Below, in pieces: positions 12,276 to 23,656 of a stretch of 64,000 bases of DNA. The position numbers were made by a program, and so were the translations under genes. This stretch comes from Hofstenia miamia (taxonomy: Eukaryota > Xenacoelomorpha > Acoela > Hofsteniidae), in contig CABFPE010000004.1 of the NCBI GenBank assembly GCA_900660155.1, positions 2,891,565-2,955,564 of the forward strand. The letters run 5' to 3'. Each line of letters opens with the position of its first letter. Positions within the stretch are counted from its first letter, which is position 1. Below the pieces are notes generated by a model that made no database searches, had not been told where the DNA came from, and worked only from the letters and a program-made list of their open reading frames with translations.

Positions 12276-12986
12276 TAATGTGATATATGAATACCTGAAT
12301 ATATTATTGTTTCCAGTATTTTGTTCATTTTTAATGATATAAAGTAATCATTGATGCAAAAAATGTATCAAATGAAATGCGCCTAAGTTAATCCCGCAAC
12401 TGTAAGACTATCTTAGGAAGAAATATGCTGATATTCTACTAATTGGCTTTTAAAGTTTGTTGGTGTCAATTTATTTGATTTGAATTCATACTATACTTTA
12501 AAGGCAACGGCATCCCTGTTACCTGAAATTTTTTCATGCATTTATAATGAGTAACCTAAATTATGCAAATATATTACTTACTGACATAAAAGATTGTTTA
12601 TTAGGAAACTTGATATCCAATTAAGATGAGCACTAAATGCTTCAAAGAAAAATTCTTCTAGAACTAAGGACTACATTTCAAAATCTATCCTTTTCCCAAG
12701 ACAGCTTGCGATTTTAAATACTATGTTAACCTTTTTTAAACTCATAAAGAACTTCCACCTTTTAAGATGATTTCTATGCCTGGTTTTATTCATAAGCAGA
12801 ACTCCAGATCAAAACATTTTACATGTATTAGATATAGAAAAAACATTATGAAAGAATCATTCATTAATACTGCTATCCGAACATGGAATTGATTGCCTAA
12901 AGAAATAAAAAACATTGAAAAATTAAGCGTTTTTAAAAGGCAAATTAAAATTTACGTTATACAACAATATATGTCATGTAAATCAT
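10830..12986. repeat. ~1.08 kb tandem duplication joined by a single N
   Basis: 10830-11913 and 11915-12986 appear identical apart from the (ATT)n tract (about 11157-11204 versus 12239-12273), which is four units shorter in the second copy. The joint is one N (11914). A duplicate identical except for microsatellite length, joined by N, looks like two alleles laid end to end by the assembler. Confidence 0.85.
11157..11204. repeat. (ATT)n microsatellite
   Basis: Long ATT run with one AAT interruption. Its counterpart in the duplicated copy is 12239-12273. Confidence 0.9.
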
Positions 12987-13200
12987 GGTCAGGATATAAA
13001 TTTTACAATTATGATTACTCAACAACCCGTACTTGAAATTTCTTATTAGTAATTTTTCCCTAGCCTGGTAAATTTATTGTTATAGTTATTTGTTGTTGTG
13101 TATGTATTATGTATGATTGTATATTTTTCGACGCTATTTAGATAAATTACAAGTTATTAATTGTCAATATTTATCTGAATAAAGAATATCTTATCTTATA
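12846..13200 (+). mobile_element. Non-LTR retrotransposon 3' end, copy A
   Basis: 12848-13036 encodes the C-terminus of a non-LTR polyprotein (IMKESFINTAIRTWN, a TGA, then LPKEIKNIEKLSVFKRQI, ending near YNYDYSTTRT). It aligns with copy B at 14833-15027 (IMKNSFLNTSINIWN...IPKFIKKINKI). The 3' UTR holds a stem-loop (13135-13181) and ends in a TATCT-like repeat. 5'-truncated and dead. A partial duplicate of the coding end lies at 11776-11913 because of the tandem duplication. Confidence 0.7.
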
Positions 13201-14019
13201 ATAGAAGAGGTTGACAAAAGTACCATATTTGATGGTAAATCTTGTTTACAATCTAATTAAATATGAACAGCATTAAACCGCGTTTACATACTGTATTTGC
13301 TTGTCTATCTTACCATTATCATGCTATTATTTACAGATATTTGATATTTATACGCTTCATGCAACAGCACTGGTGAATATTTTGTAAATTGAAACGAAAT
13401 TACATGTAACGATTACTTTTTTTTAGAATTTTCACTGTTTGAACCACGAAATTGAGTGGAAACAGTTTGGATAAGATGCAACTAACAGCAGGAAACTGCT
13501 TAAGATTTAGAATATGTTGATATTGCTACCAGTGAACATGCAATTTACAGTTGCTTTGGACATGTCTTCTTGGTCTAACCATAGTATAATTTCATGACTC
13601 TTGAATAAAACAATTATATATCTAAAGTCTTAGCTCTTATTATTGCAACATACTGCTGTTAACGGGTATCTATCAAATAAAAAAAAATTAAACATGACTG
13701 TGAAGCAGTCTTACTAACATACTAACATATGACATGTTTAATTGCAAGAAATTGGCACGATCTTTGACAAGGTTGCTTATTACAGAATAAACTAAGTGTA
13801 AGAAATACAGGCACTTAGCCTCATTTACATAACTTGCATAACCAGGAATAACGAAACACATTATTAAGTTTTGCCAATGTTTTCAGTAATTTGTTTTATA
13901 TGTTTATGTACCATAATAATGACTAAAATTTGTTTACTTACGTAATTAATAAAATAAACCATGTGGAAGTAATACGATACCACTTCATTTTCAAGCAAAA
14001 TCTCAGTGTTATCAAGTAT
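13201..14019. other. Intergenic, nothing seen
   Basis: A/T-rich spacer between the two retrotransposon copies. No motif, repeat or open frame worth calling. Confidence 0.4.
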
Positions 14020-15190
14020 ATATGGGCTTCACAAACAAAAGTACAGACTTAATAGATAATTACCTTCATAATCGTAGACAAAGAGCTAAGCTAAATGGAA
14101 TTTTATCTGACTGGATTTTTATTAAAAAGATGTTCCACAAGGAACAATTTTAGGACCATTACTATTCAACATGTATGTAAATGATTTGAGCAATCAGACT
14201 ACATGTAATGATATACAATATGTTGACGATACCATGCTATTTAGTTCACATAAATCTCCTGAAATTGCCATAAAAGTTCTTGAAGAGAATTGCATTTATC
14301 TTGCACAATATTTTGCATCATTAAGGCTGAGAATAAACCCATTTAAAACACAATTTTGTATAATTAGTCCTAACATAGAACAAGTTAATTCCTTCGAAAA
14401 TCTAGGTATAATTTTTAATTCACAACTTAATTTTACAAAGCAAATAAATAATGTTATAAAGAAAATGGCTATTTGAATTAAGGATCTCAGCAATATATCT
14501 CAACAACTTCCAACAAAAACAAAGATTCAATTAATTCACACATTAATAGTAAGTCACTTTAATTATGGAAACATACTATATACTGACATAAATCAACAAC
14601 TTTTGAATAAAATCAATGTACAAATGAATTGGGTTATAAAAATAGCAGTTAATCAATGTACAAATGAATTGGGTTATAAAAATAGCAGTTAATCATTTAC
14701 ATAACAAGAATGCAGAAATAAAAAAATTAACAAAAACTTTTCTAAATCCAGAATGTATAATTTATAAAAATATCGTTTAGACATAATTATAGAACACTAA
14801 AAATTAAACCTCTTAAATATAACAAAAAAATAATGAAAAATTCATTTCTCAATACATCAATAAATATATGGAATAATATACCCAAATTTATAAAAAAAAT
14901 CAATAAAATAAAAGTATTCAAAGACAAAATAAATAAACACTTCCATAGTTATAGAAAGGAAAGACTTGAATACAAATGGCGAGGTTTTAAATTTTGTAAT
15001 ACTGACTATTCAATTAACCGCATATAAATTCTCCATAGTCCAGGCCATTAGTTATAATTGCCTTTGTAAATATTCATTTGTGTGCGTGTATATTTGATTT
15101 TGTACTATTGTAGTTATTTTTTGATGTTATTTAGAGTTGCAAACAGTATTTTATATTGTACAAATCAACTCTAAATATAGACATTTCTTC
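14020..15190 (+). mobile_element. Non-LTR retrotransposon fragment with reverse transcriptase, copy B
   Basis: The 14040-14476 region reads as a reverse transcriptase palm. A degenerate piece with VPQGTILGPLLFNMYVNDL (frame disrupted near 14130) is followed by the catalytic IQYVDDTMLF (YVDD in place of the common YADD). 14833-15027 encodes the C-terminal tail. A 40-bp direct duplication (14611-14650, 14651-14690) and several stops disrupt the middle. The 3' UTR has a strong stem-loop (15128-15177) and ends in a TTC-rich tail. The layout resembles the CR1/L2/Jockey side of the non-LTR elements, which reverse-transcribe from their 3' end; clade not certain. No 5' end or endonuclease is visible. 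Confidence 0.8.
14611..14690 (+). repeat. 40-bp perfect tandem duplication in the RT relic
   Basis: Two identical 40-bp units beginning AATCAATGTACAAATGAATT, head to tail. A local duplication that adds to inactivation of the element. Confidence 0.95.
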
Positions 15191-16567
15191 TTCTTTTTCT
15201 TCTAAAATACATTTTATTGGAAATACAAATACGAGTGTTTCTTTTAAGATACTTGGGCTTCATATTCACTTAACTTATGCTTGAAATTTTTTTGTTGCAA
15301 TATTTTAATCAAATTTTGTAATTTGTATTCTATGTGGCAACCAAAGTTTTAACCAGTTCGGGTTTTGGCCAAGATTGAGGTCCAGGTTGAAATTTTTGTA
15401 CAATAGTCCAAGAATTTTAAAAATTGTGTAATATAGATTTGTTTTTCAAATGGAAATTTTACAAAATTATAACTACAACTATTTCATTCAATTTATTAAA
15501 TATACATCAAACACTAAATCTTTTTATTAAATTAAAAATTGCCTTAATTATGCTCGTTGCAACGGGATGGGGTTGGTCTATGTTGCAAAGCTAGTAAGCC
15601 GAAAATAGGAACCTAATTACCACTCTAGATTTATACCGGTAAGTTAAAATTAGAGCCCATTTCGCTTAAGTTACCAGTAGTCCATAAAATAGGCAGAACC
15701 GGTCAGTAAAAACTCTCAACGCAATGCGACTTGCACTACTTTTTTGTTGACCCTATCCAACCTGCAGGCTCACCCGAATAAACAAATAGCGTGAAATTGC
15801 GCAAGCCCAATTACTACAAGATCTCAATAAATACTTCTGAAATATTTTGATATAATAATTGAGGGATGGTTTTGTACTCATAATTGGATTTTACAGTGCA
15901 TTGAATGGCAAAAAAGTTTAGAAATACTTTCTTAGAAAATATTCTTTTATTGGAGGTTGACGAAGCACATTAACCCGACCCAACCTGCAGATCGACAAGA
16001 CTCACTTCCACCAATGGTCCATAAACCCGCAGTCCAGCCCGTCTCGATTTATTTGCTTATGAATTAGAATTCAATGCGTAGCCCATTAAATCGTGTTGAC
16101 AGAAATTTCTTGGATGTAAACCAATCAGATGTCACCAAAAAATCAGTTTAGATCAACAAATTCTGGCATATTGGCACTGCATTGAATTAAACTGATTCAC
16201 ACCTTAGCTAAACAAAAGGCTAATATTTAACTCCAATTTTTCTTATAAATCAATCTGCGTATAAAAATGGAAAGAAGGTCAAAAATATTTGAAATTGGAC
16301 GTAAGCAATAGGTAAAATTGAATAGTTCATTCGAATGCAACTAAATTAGATTTATTAAGTACATAGCCGTATAAGAAAGTGATTGCACATAACTGACGAC
16401 GATTCAGGTGAGATATTTGGAATGTGAGAATACTAAAAATTTTATCAGACAATGCATTCCTAGAAAATAATGTTTCCCTTAATGCAAGTTTATACATTAT
16501 ACCCTACAATTACCTTACATTCATTCTGTGAATATGTCTTTAATTTATATCAGCTCTACAAAAAAAA
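15191..16567. other. Intergenic, no gene seen
   Basis: Mostly A/T-rich, with C-rich patches near 15745-15785 and 15970-16045 (ACCCGACCCAACCTGCAG-like words) that may be part of a degraded MITE. I could not find paired ends. This is where a VWA domain of the gene to the right would be expected, and none is seen. Confidence 0.4.
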
Positions 16568-19392
16568 TCAATGTGAAATTTTTCCAATAAGTTCACCAAA
16601 TAGCTGTTCTTTATTTGAGGATCTTAATTTTTCATAAATATTCTTAAGAAAACGAATTGAAGAATGAATGGCGGCTTCCAAGGCTTCATCATACAGGTGA
16701 TAATGTGGACTTAATTTGGAATCAGGACTATCTTTATTAATTCCATAGGACCACAATAACCATAACGGGACTGTGTCAAGTACACTTCCATGATTACATC
16801 GACCTCTAGGCGGACTTTCCAAGTAGTAACCACTAGTAAACCACTCATTCTTTATAATCCTGGAGTTGATATTGTTCTTACGACATTCTTTATCAAATAC
16901 AAAGCACTTCTGACAAACAACCGCATTTTTGGGAGGAAGCTTGTTTCTAAAGGCATTTGGGAAGCCTAGTTCTTCAAAATCGGATCTTTTTCCAAGCTCG
17001 ATGTAATTCGAATGAGCGTAAAAATCTTGAACTGAGTGTAGTAATTGACCTAAAATTCAATCAATAAAATGTGATTCTCAGAAAAATATAATCATGACTA
17101 TCAAATCTTGCAACTACCACAAAATATATGCTAAAGGAACATAGAAAGAAATTGGGTTTTTTTAATAATTCAATATTCAAAATAATAAACACAGATTTAA
17201 AAATAACATATTAACACAGAAAATCTCTCAAATAAGTTTCAATGCAAAAAAATGGTTACTGAAAAATCGTATATTACCAATATGCTTGAATAAATCTAAA
17301 AACAAAAATTCAGTGAAACAAAGGTAAATAAACACACTACACACAAGTAATTTCCACTAGAGCTCCGTTGTTTTCTATGCAGCACTCGAAACTTCTAGAA
17401 ATTGAAGACATCAAATTCCTTCTTACTTCTGGGGTTATCTCATGCTCTGAATTTCCAACAAAATCGATCAATTCCAGTTTGGTTTTTGGCATTTTCTTCT
17501 CTGGCAATATTTTTTGCTGTTGATAGTCCCTTGTTACAAAATTAAGAGGTAAAACTTCAATATGAGAGAGCATCTCAAACCATGATTTTGGGGAAAAAAC
17601 GGACCCCATGAAGCCACCTTATTCCGAAAGAGCTGGATCACACATTAGTCAGATAAGAAGACATCCTCAAATGGATAGCTTTTCCAACAGGAAGCGAATT
17701 TCAAACGTTTTCCGTAATTTGGGGGACAATTTTTCTCAGTTTTTTTAGTAACGCCATTAGTCTTTAGAGTTCTGTATACAGTTGACTGGTCAACCAGGAT
17801 CCCTGTCTTCTAAACAAAAACTTCTTGTACTTGTTTTGTTGAAAATACCGGATTTTTCAAGGCAAATTGCATATAAGTCATTTTTTCTCGTTTCCAATGA
17901 TTTTGAGAGGCCACTTCCGCGCTCTTTTTATAGCTTCCCACCCTCTTCCAACTGTTTAATATTCCTACGAAAAGTTCGGCCCTTCATCGCAGAACATGGT
18001 CGCAAAAATTCACTGTCGTTTGACATGTGCTTGTACAGAAATTCAAGTGTGTATCGCTTTGATTTGTTCATTACAGTTGTGGGAGGCAAAACAAACCGTT
18101 TACAGGTAATCGTATTGTGCGTATACCAATTGAATCTTGGAAAGTTAAGTAATTAAAAAAACTCGTCACTATTACATAACAATTTGATATGTTTTTGTAA
18201 AATGAGGTAGTTTAATTTCGGGAGGCTCCTGCGAATTCAATTTTGAAGCTATTGCAATGCAAATTACAGAATTCGGTAGATAATCAAGTAGCTCCAAGTG
18301 AAGATGTTTTTCAATTTTTAATGGAACCAAGGCCTTCCTCTCAAATTGCAAACATTTTCATTTCACTAAACATGCAGCACGCATCCTCAAACTAGACCGC
18401 TCTTGGATTGTTAATATTATAGACAAAGCTATTCTGGATGAAACTGTCTGTTTGATTATGAATATTAAAAATGATCCTTCTCATAATCAACTTCAATATT
18501 CACGTCAAAATTACCCCTTCCGTTAACTTTTTATTACGCAAAGAAAAATGCAAGAGATCTTCTTTATCTATTGCATGGGACTTCTTGAATCATGGTAATC
18601 TACCTGCTGTCTTGTAACATTTTATAGCACAAATTTAGTTTTTTTACCTTCATTGGCTTTTATGCCTTTTTTGCATGGTGTAATGGTAATATAACACTAT
18701 TATTATATATAGCAAATTTTGTATGCCTATTTCAAACACATTTTATAATAAAACATAGTAATCTATTAAAACATCTACTCTGATTTATTGTTGATCTTGT
18801 TTAAATCGCACTATTTCACTTTCTTGTAAACCATGTAATGAGCTTGTAATTTGAATTATCGCTCGATACTAATTTGAACAAATCAATTTAGTTTCCTCGG
18901 CTTAGTGGTGTGCAATTAAAATTGAACTGAAAACTTAAAGTTGTGGAAAAGCACTAAGAAGTATAATTAATTCAAAAAATATTCAATTTAATAAAATTAT
19001 TATAAAATGTAGGAATAAAATATGTTAAATTTCTTTATAAACTTTAAATATTTACTTAGGAAACAGTTATAGACAATTTTAGTCTTTGGCAATATTTGAA
19101 ATTGCTTTTTTTATTTCTCCTAAGACTTAGTAAATCATGAAATTAACAATGCTAATTTTTATTTCAAGTTTATATATCAATATAAATAAGTTAGAGCTTG
19201 CAGGCTTTACATTGTAGATTGACTTCAGGCTTGTTGTAACTGACATAAAAAAATAATCACTACAGAAAATGGGTAAATTTTCAACTTCTATAAGAATTTT
19301 TTAACACTTCTACATTTTTACTCTTAATTGAATAGTGATTTTAGTATTAGACTCCCTGACAGAGATACGAAAGGTTCCAAAAACACACACAA

Positions 19393-19432
<40 letters not shown>

Positions 19433-19898
19433 CATAGGTTGAATGGAACGTAAGTTTGGGTATATTTTAAGTCATTTTAAAAGAATATATAATTTTTGCG
19501 AGTTGGCTTTACGTCGCTTCTTAAATGAAATGTGTATACTGGCCTAAATAAACTCTTGATTTTGAATATTCATAGTTGAGCAACTCTTTAACTGTTAAGT
19601 TCAGCAGTTTCTGCAGTCTCTCATTTCCACTTTCTAAATATTCTTCTCCATCGAAGTGAACATTCGGGTCAATGAAATTCAAATCAGAATCTGAGTTAGC
19701 TTGTACTATCTCTGAAATTAGGCTTGGATTGCATGATGTATTGCTGCCATATATTTCTTGTGTGACATTTTCTAGAGCTTTTTCTGTGATGTCCTCATGA
19801 GTGAAGTAAGGAAATTTTAGATCTACAACTAATTTCCGAACGTTAAATGCGCTGATTATTTGAATGAGTATCAAAAGCCATATCAATTCCAAATTCAT
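16568..19898 (-). CDS. Secreted VWA7-like N-terminal-domain protein
   Basis: Two exons: 19544-19898 and 16568-17049, about 278 aa. Start chosen at ATG 19898, which gives a signal peptide (MNLELIWLLILIQIISAF). Exon 1 then has FPYFTHEDITEKALENVTQE and SKSRVYLG. Exon 2 opens QLLHSVQDFYAHSNYIELGK, then two CxxC-like Cys, and ends with PRGRCNHGS, INKDSP and SPHYHLYDEALEAAIHSS. These match, in order, the N-terminal domain of von Willebrand factor A domain-containing protein 7. The H-x3-D-x3-H pattern recalls Het-C/zinc phospholipase-like folds (inference). The frame ends at TGA 16568 with ATTAAA about 25 bases on, so the gene may lack the VWA domain found in VWA7. The intron needs a GC-AG boundary to keep phase. 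Substrate and role unknown. Confidence 0.75.
17337..18140 (-). pseudogene. Tc1-like transposase relic in the VWA7-like intron
   Basis: A decayed transposase on the same strand as the host gene, read through several frames. From the N-terminal side there is a basic region (KSKRYTLEFLYKHMSN), a helix-turn-helix-like VDQSTVYRTLKTNGV, then KRLKFASCW and FEDVFLSD, where Tc1 elements have the first catalytic Asp. The C-terminal frame (17337-17609) has ITPEVRRNLMSSISRSFECC, resembling the usual Tc1 tail. The second Asp and the Glu are not visible, so the centre appears deleted. Not functional. Family assignment rests on order and spacing of weak motifs. Confidence 0.55.
18230..18530 (+). other. Coding-like relic, unidentified
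   Basis: A frame with TKHAARILKLDRSWIVNIID followed by IMNIKNDPSHNQLQYSRQNY looks more protein-like than its surroundings, but stops interrupt it. I do not recognise it. Probably another mobile-element fragment inside the intron. Confidence 0.25.
19391..19432. repeat. (AT)n microsatellite
   Basis: Nearly pure AT repeat inside the intron of the VWA7-like gene. Confidence 0.95.
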
Positions 19899-20160
19899 CA
19901 CCTAAAAATTAAAAATTGCCAATTTTCATTTCCTATGATGTAACATGTTCAATACATACGTCTGAATTTCAAATTGTAAAATTCTTTAATCCGCTTTTAA
20001 CACATTAAATTTATTTACAGATTTAGATTCGAATGTTAAATGTGTTGATAATTGGAATGAGTACCAAGAACCAAATATATTCCAAATTTATCACCCAAGC
20101 ATAAAAAAATTACGAATATTCAATTCGTATGATGTAACATGTTCAATTTATGTGTATGAA
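19836..20160. repeat. Duplicated first-exon/upstream segment of the VWA7-like gene
   Basis: About 130 bp covering the signal-peptide region and upstream flank (19836-19966) recurs at about 20030-20160, offset 194 bp (GATGTAACATGTTCAAT at 19937 and 20131). The second copy has lost the ATG (ATA) and is diverged. Homology resumes after the MITE at 20162-20370. Confidence 0.7.
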
Positions 20161-20161
20161 T

Positions 20162-20370
20162 CAGGGGTGTATGCAGGATGTTCTTATTCATGATTAAGTG
20201 AGTCACAAAAGCGGGGCAACCGCGAAGAATTTTACAAATATTGAAAAAATAGATCCTGAAATTGCAATTCTGCACTTTAGTTTTGAACTTTTGTTTAACA
20301 TTTTGCCAAACATTTTTAGATTTAAATGAATTTTGAAAACTTGTACTTTCTTGCGTACGCCACGCCACTG
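20162..20370. mobile_element. hAT-like MITE
   Basis: Ends CAGGGGTGTATGCAGGA and, inverted, CAGTGGCGTGGCGTACGC, with the CAG start usual for hAT elements and a GCGGGG patch inside. No clear 8-bp target duplication; the neighbouring duplicated copy lacks the insert and shows extra sequence at that site, so insertion was accompanied by a deletion. Confidence 0.55.
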
Positions 20371-21964
20371 GCGTTTGAACACATTAAATTTGTTTAGATT
20401 TGTTTACATAGCTGTCTGTTAGCACCATTTTTCGACATCAAAAAGATACAAATTTGCGTCTCACATGATGTTCTGCATATCCCCATACCCATAACGTTTG
20501 AATGACGTTCTAAATTTTTTGATTGTAAAAACTTGAGCTATATAACTAGTTTTCAAATTTGAAAACACTTGTAGGAGAAATCGATGTGATGTAACTAATA
20601 ATAATAACGCTGAGTAACTTTATTTTTGATGTGCAGGAATTAGTTTTGATCAAATTTATAGGACGTTGGATCAACGTAATGGCTTTGAAAAATATGTCGG
20701 CCTCCATTGGACTTTGAATGTTTTAGCGTCGAATATTGAAACCATGTGTTCCCCATGTATTTAATAATATCCATTTAGTAAAATATGATAATTAAATGTA
20801 ATACGTAGCAATGGGTTTCAAAACATCAGTTTGGGAATATTTTCTAGTCTACATTTATAACGATATTTTGCAACAGATTGTAATATCATTAAAATTATGC
20901 ATTTCACAATATAACAATAATTAGTAGCTTAAACAAACCTACTAAATGACATTATTTTTGAGCAAAATATTATTATATTTTTACGTTATTGTATTGATTC
21001 GGTGTATATTTATTTTGGTTGTTTTTAATGGAATGCATATGGCCACTGCCTATAAAACATCATTACATCACAACGATTACATCTAGCAACGACTTTGATA
21101 AACGTTTTTTGGGCCTAATGATATCAATGTTGTGAAGTAGTTTTGAAAAAAATAATAAAAGCGCCATTTCGACAGTCTGATCTTAGACTTTTTGATGAGT
21201 TGTAAAAAAGCCGTGATTCTTTGTGAAGATATTAAAATTCAAACAATGCTTTATTTAATTGTCCACATTTTTAAGCTTATTCTTTTTGCACCTATGATAA
21301 AAATAAGTAGTTCACCTTTGAGTAATTTGATGAATGTACTTAACCTATAATACATTTCGTGATACCTAGCAACCACAACTTCAGAATTTCAAATTTTATC
21401 CTAAAAATGTATGTATTTGTATTTTAACAATTTTCAAAAAATTCAGTGACTTAGTACCTGTTAATTGGAATAACCTCAAAGGCCAATAAAATATTGTGAT
21501 AGAGAATTTATTTTGAACCTCAGGGTAACTCCTTGCAAATGGGATGGACAGGAGTAAAAAAGTGGCTATGAAAAAGACAAATGCAATTTAAAATTTTTGT
21601 ATAGTTTTAAAATGCAATACTTGAGTTGCATGCTGTGTATACAATTGATCACTATTTTAAATTTCCTGTGGAGTGTTGTGGGTTGTGAGCAAAAATCATC
21701 CCATAGGATGCCTGACAATCTATGAGTGTTTTGCTATTTTATTGTGACTCATCGTACATAGTTTTAAGGCATATGAACTGATATGACAAAACTGCTTAAC
21801 AGTGTAGACATTTGATTTGTATGCAATAGAGACTCTTTTGACCATATTTATTTTAACATTAAAGTATTTGTTATACTAACTGGTACCATTTTGTGACAAA
21901 TTTTCGATTTATTGAATTTTTGTTACTTTTGAAATAGCAAGAAAGCAGTGAAGAATTTCTAATC
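20371..21964. other. Intergenic, nothing seen
   Basis: A/T-rich sequence without supported coding, repeat or regulatory features. Confidence 0.4.
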
Positions 21965-23164
21965 AGGGGGGGGCACGTACCCCTCCTAAATTTTGAATTG
22001 TTTAGAGATTTTCATAAAAGTGAGATGCATTCTCACATATTTGAAATCATCAGCAAATAAATAAAGTAGAATGCAATTTATTGTAGAATTCTAATATTTA
22101 CACTCTCTTTGACTATATATTTACTAAAATATAAATCTAATTACCGGTATTTAAATATATTTGAATGTTTTACAATTGAAATGAAATACTCTATGATGAT
22201 CACGGAATGGATAAAATTGCGTTTATCATTAATAATTCTGAAAATTGATTATGTTCTTAAGGCAAACATGTTTCTGGTTCATCCCTGAGAGAACTTTGTT
22301 GGTGCAGATGTTGCGAGTCTTTTCGAATGTCACTTATGTTCCTTGGCCACAACGTTAATTTTATCAGTGCTACATGTAAAATATATCATAGTTTCATGGA
22401 ATAGTGTCTCGTAATTGCTGATAAAATAAAAAATGAATATTTTGGTTTCTTGCGCAATTTCATATGAAAATAATTTCAGCCTTTCCTCTTTTATGTGATA
22501 GTTTCTATATTGTTCCCTAATATTATTGTAGTGCTAGTTTATTAACATTAGGATTTCACTTAAAACGTAAGCAATATTGTAGAGGGTGAATTATAGGTCA
22601 TTTCATGTATATTTTCAAAACATATATAGCAAACGCCTGATTGCAACGAAATGAAACATTATTGAATACACAATAAAACAAATTAGTAATGTCACAAAAA
22701 GTTTTCTAAGAAACCACCATCTTCCTGAATTACAAGCTGATATATTTGTACAAGCGCAGTGCATTTCATTGATACTTATTTCACCAACTTTCTGAACGAT
22801 TTAATTCTTCAGGTCATCAAATTTTGTGATATGAAAGGTCTTAGGGATGTCAGCGGGGCTAGGGTCGGAATTTTTTAATAAATTTTAAGATTGAAATTTG
22901 ATTTTAAGTTTTGAAACTATGCTTATTTTGCAAATTATTATTTTTTAATAATAGAAATGAGTTTAATTTGTTTATTTAGAGCCGAAAAATATTACTTACG
23001 GCTAAAAAAGGGCTTGGCAATTAAAATGTTTGGGCCGGCCTCACAGCTAACAATTCATTGGAGAGCACGTTTTCGACAAAAATCGCTATTATAACATATC
23101 CTTATCCTTAAGTTGAAATAAAATATTGTGCCCCTTCTAAAATTTGAAGTTAGTTGCGCCCCTG
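21965..23164. mobile_element. Possible hAT-like element, degraded
   Basis: Left end CAGGGGGGGGCACGTACCCC and right end inverted CAGGGGCGCAACTAAC. Flanks TTTCTAAT and CTTCTAAA share six central bases, compatible with an old 8-bp duplication. No coding sequence recognised. The pairing of these ends is tentative. Confidence 0.35.
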
Positions 23165-23617
23165 CTTCTAAACGATTGATTTGGGAGAAAGCCATATATG
23201 CACACTCGTGTTGTTGCATATGATGCTTAGGAACTTCAATAGTCGCATGTTATATGAGTATATACAGTTGATTAAAACGGCCTGATTGATTAATCGAATA
23301 ATCGTTACAAACTTTAAATAAGTAGCGATTTTGGCCATTTAAATTAAATGAAAATATTTACCTTGGCAATTGTGAGCAATGTGAATTTGAGACAATGTGA
23401 AGTGAATTTAGTTTCACAAAATATTTTCTTAAGGTAAATAATTACATTTAGTCAACTGAATAACTTAAGAGTTCATTCTTTCTTATTTATTGCAGTAGAA
23501 TATGTAAATTTTATTGAAGCAATAATGAACGGTTGTTTGATATTTCTCTTAAATGTATCCTGGAAATGCCCTAGATATTGATTCACGTCTAGAAACTTAT
23601 TGCTGCGATTAGTAAAC

Positions 23618-23656
<39 letters not shown>

